DNA of 64,000 bases, from assembly GCA_963665405.2 (NCBI GenBank), contig OY762261.2:186001-250000 (forward strand), in the 5' to 3' direction. The stretch comes from G963665405 sp963665405 (GTDB taxonomy: Bacteria > Chloroflexota > Dehalococcoidia > Lucifugimonadales > G963665405). This document shows positions 63,661 through 64,000 of this stretch, piece after piece. Numbering within the stretch: position 1 is the first letter of the stretch; every line of letters begins with the position of its first letter. The notes below the pieces were generated by a model. The model ran no database searches, was not told the origin of the DNA, and saw only the letters and a list, made by a program, of their open reading frames with translations. The position numbers and the translations under genes are program-made.

Positions 63661-64000
63661 TGCTACCACGCAACCATCCCGATCGCATCCAAATCGCGTT
63701 TGACGACCACCGCCTCGTGGCCAATGCTGGGCTGCTGCTCCCGGTGACCCTAGCCCAGCACCTGGGCCTGCGTGAAGTCGTCGACAGCCACGTCGACCTG
63801 GGAGACGCGCCGGGGCGGGCGAACCCGGGAGACAAGCTGCTGACCCTGGTGGCCTCGGCGCTGGCTGGGGGCGACTTCATTGACGACGCCGACGTGTTGC
63901 GTACCGGCGGGACAGCTGGCGCCATCGGCTGCGTAGTCAAGGCGCCATCCACCCTGGGAACTTTCCTGCGCAGCTTCCGGTGGGGCCACGTCCGCCAGTT
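63661..64000 (+). CDS. IS1380-family transposase, 5' part
   Basis: 113 codons are open to the window edge from the ATG at 63661. The N-terminus is typical: MLPRNHPDRIQIAFDDHRLV then ANAGLLLPVTLAQHLGL and GDKLLTLVASALAGGDFIDDADVLRTGG, then FLRSFRWGHVRQ. It is a different member of the family from the element at 20.7 kb. The catalytic residues lie beyond the window. Confidence 0.85.

Overview
The window is GC-rich, tightly packed bacterial DNA. A type IV pilus locus with no secretin or PilP, a dnaG-rpoD block, and monoderm-looking secreted proteins suggest a Chloroflexota bacterium, perhaps of the Dehalococcoidia/SAR202 kind. That placement is inferred from gene content only.

Region by region: (1) 1-12.8 kb, minus strand, is a type IV pilus operon: pilB, pilC, pilN, pilO, pilM, pilD, a NarL-type two-component pair, then four or five prepilin genes. 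(2) 13.2-16.1 kb, plus strand, is a proB-proA operon with its own promoter. (3) 16.2-20.7 kb, minus strand, is a damaged lasso-peptide cluster: cyclase cut by an IS1380-family element, an intact 50-residue precursor, an HPr-kinase-like peptide kinase and an ABC exporter. (4) 22.4-32.2 kb is an integrative element: an immunity-repressor/ImmA-like pair with a shared operator, HTH genes, a DUF4143 ATPase, a PAPS-reductase-like protein, a DUF1016 nuclease, a candidate small RNA and a large serine recombinase. Its right end sits inside the 5' end of a ugd gene. (5) 32.6-46.5 kb is mostly chromosomal: a subtilase, a VanZ-LamG fusion, a DUF362 protein, rpoD, dnaG, dgt and a ThDP enzyme. (6) 46.8-64 kb is accessory: a tRNA-Pro fragment, repeats, a broken amidohydrolase, a YcaQ-like glycosylase, a 5.2-kb composite transposon made of two inverted IS5-family copies, large secreted LamG and RCC1 proteins, and a partial second IS1380-family transposase.

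The most interesting points are: (a) a new lasso-peptide precursor whose C-terminal serine matches the neighbouring kinase; (b) a pair of 26-residue microproteins at 60.2 and 60.8 kb with the exact lasso-leader spacing but almost no core, differing in nine synonymous codons and no amino acid over 20 codons; (c) a thioredoxin-like lipoprotein with an in-frame TGA at the first cysteine of its CxxC motif, a candidate selenoprotein, carried inside the composite transposon; (d) a promoter-hairpins-terminator unit that looks like a small RNA gene upstream of the recombinase.

Several genes carry single-base frameshifts, often in homopolymers (pilin near 2.84 kb, histidine kinase near 5.49 and 6.27 kb, pilM at 7.57 kb, exporter at 17.98 kb, recombinase near 30.69 kb, RCC1 protein near 61.97 kb). 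Many may be sequencing errors and were annotated as repaired genes.
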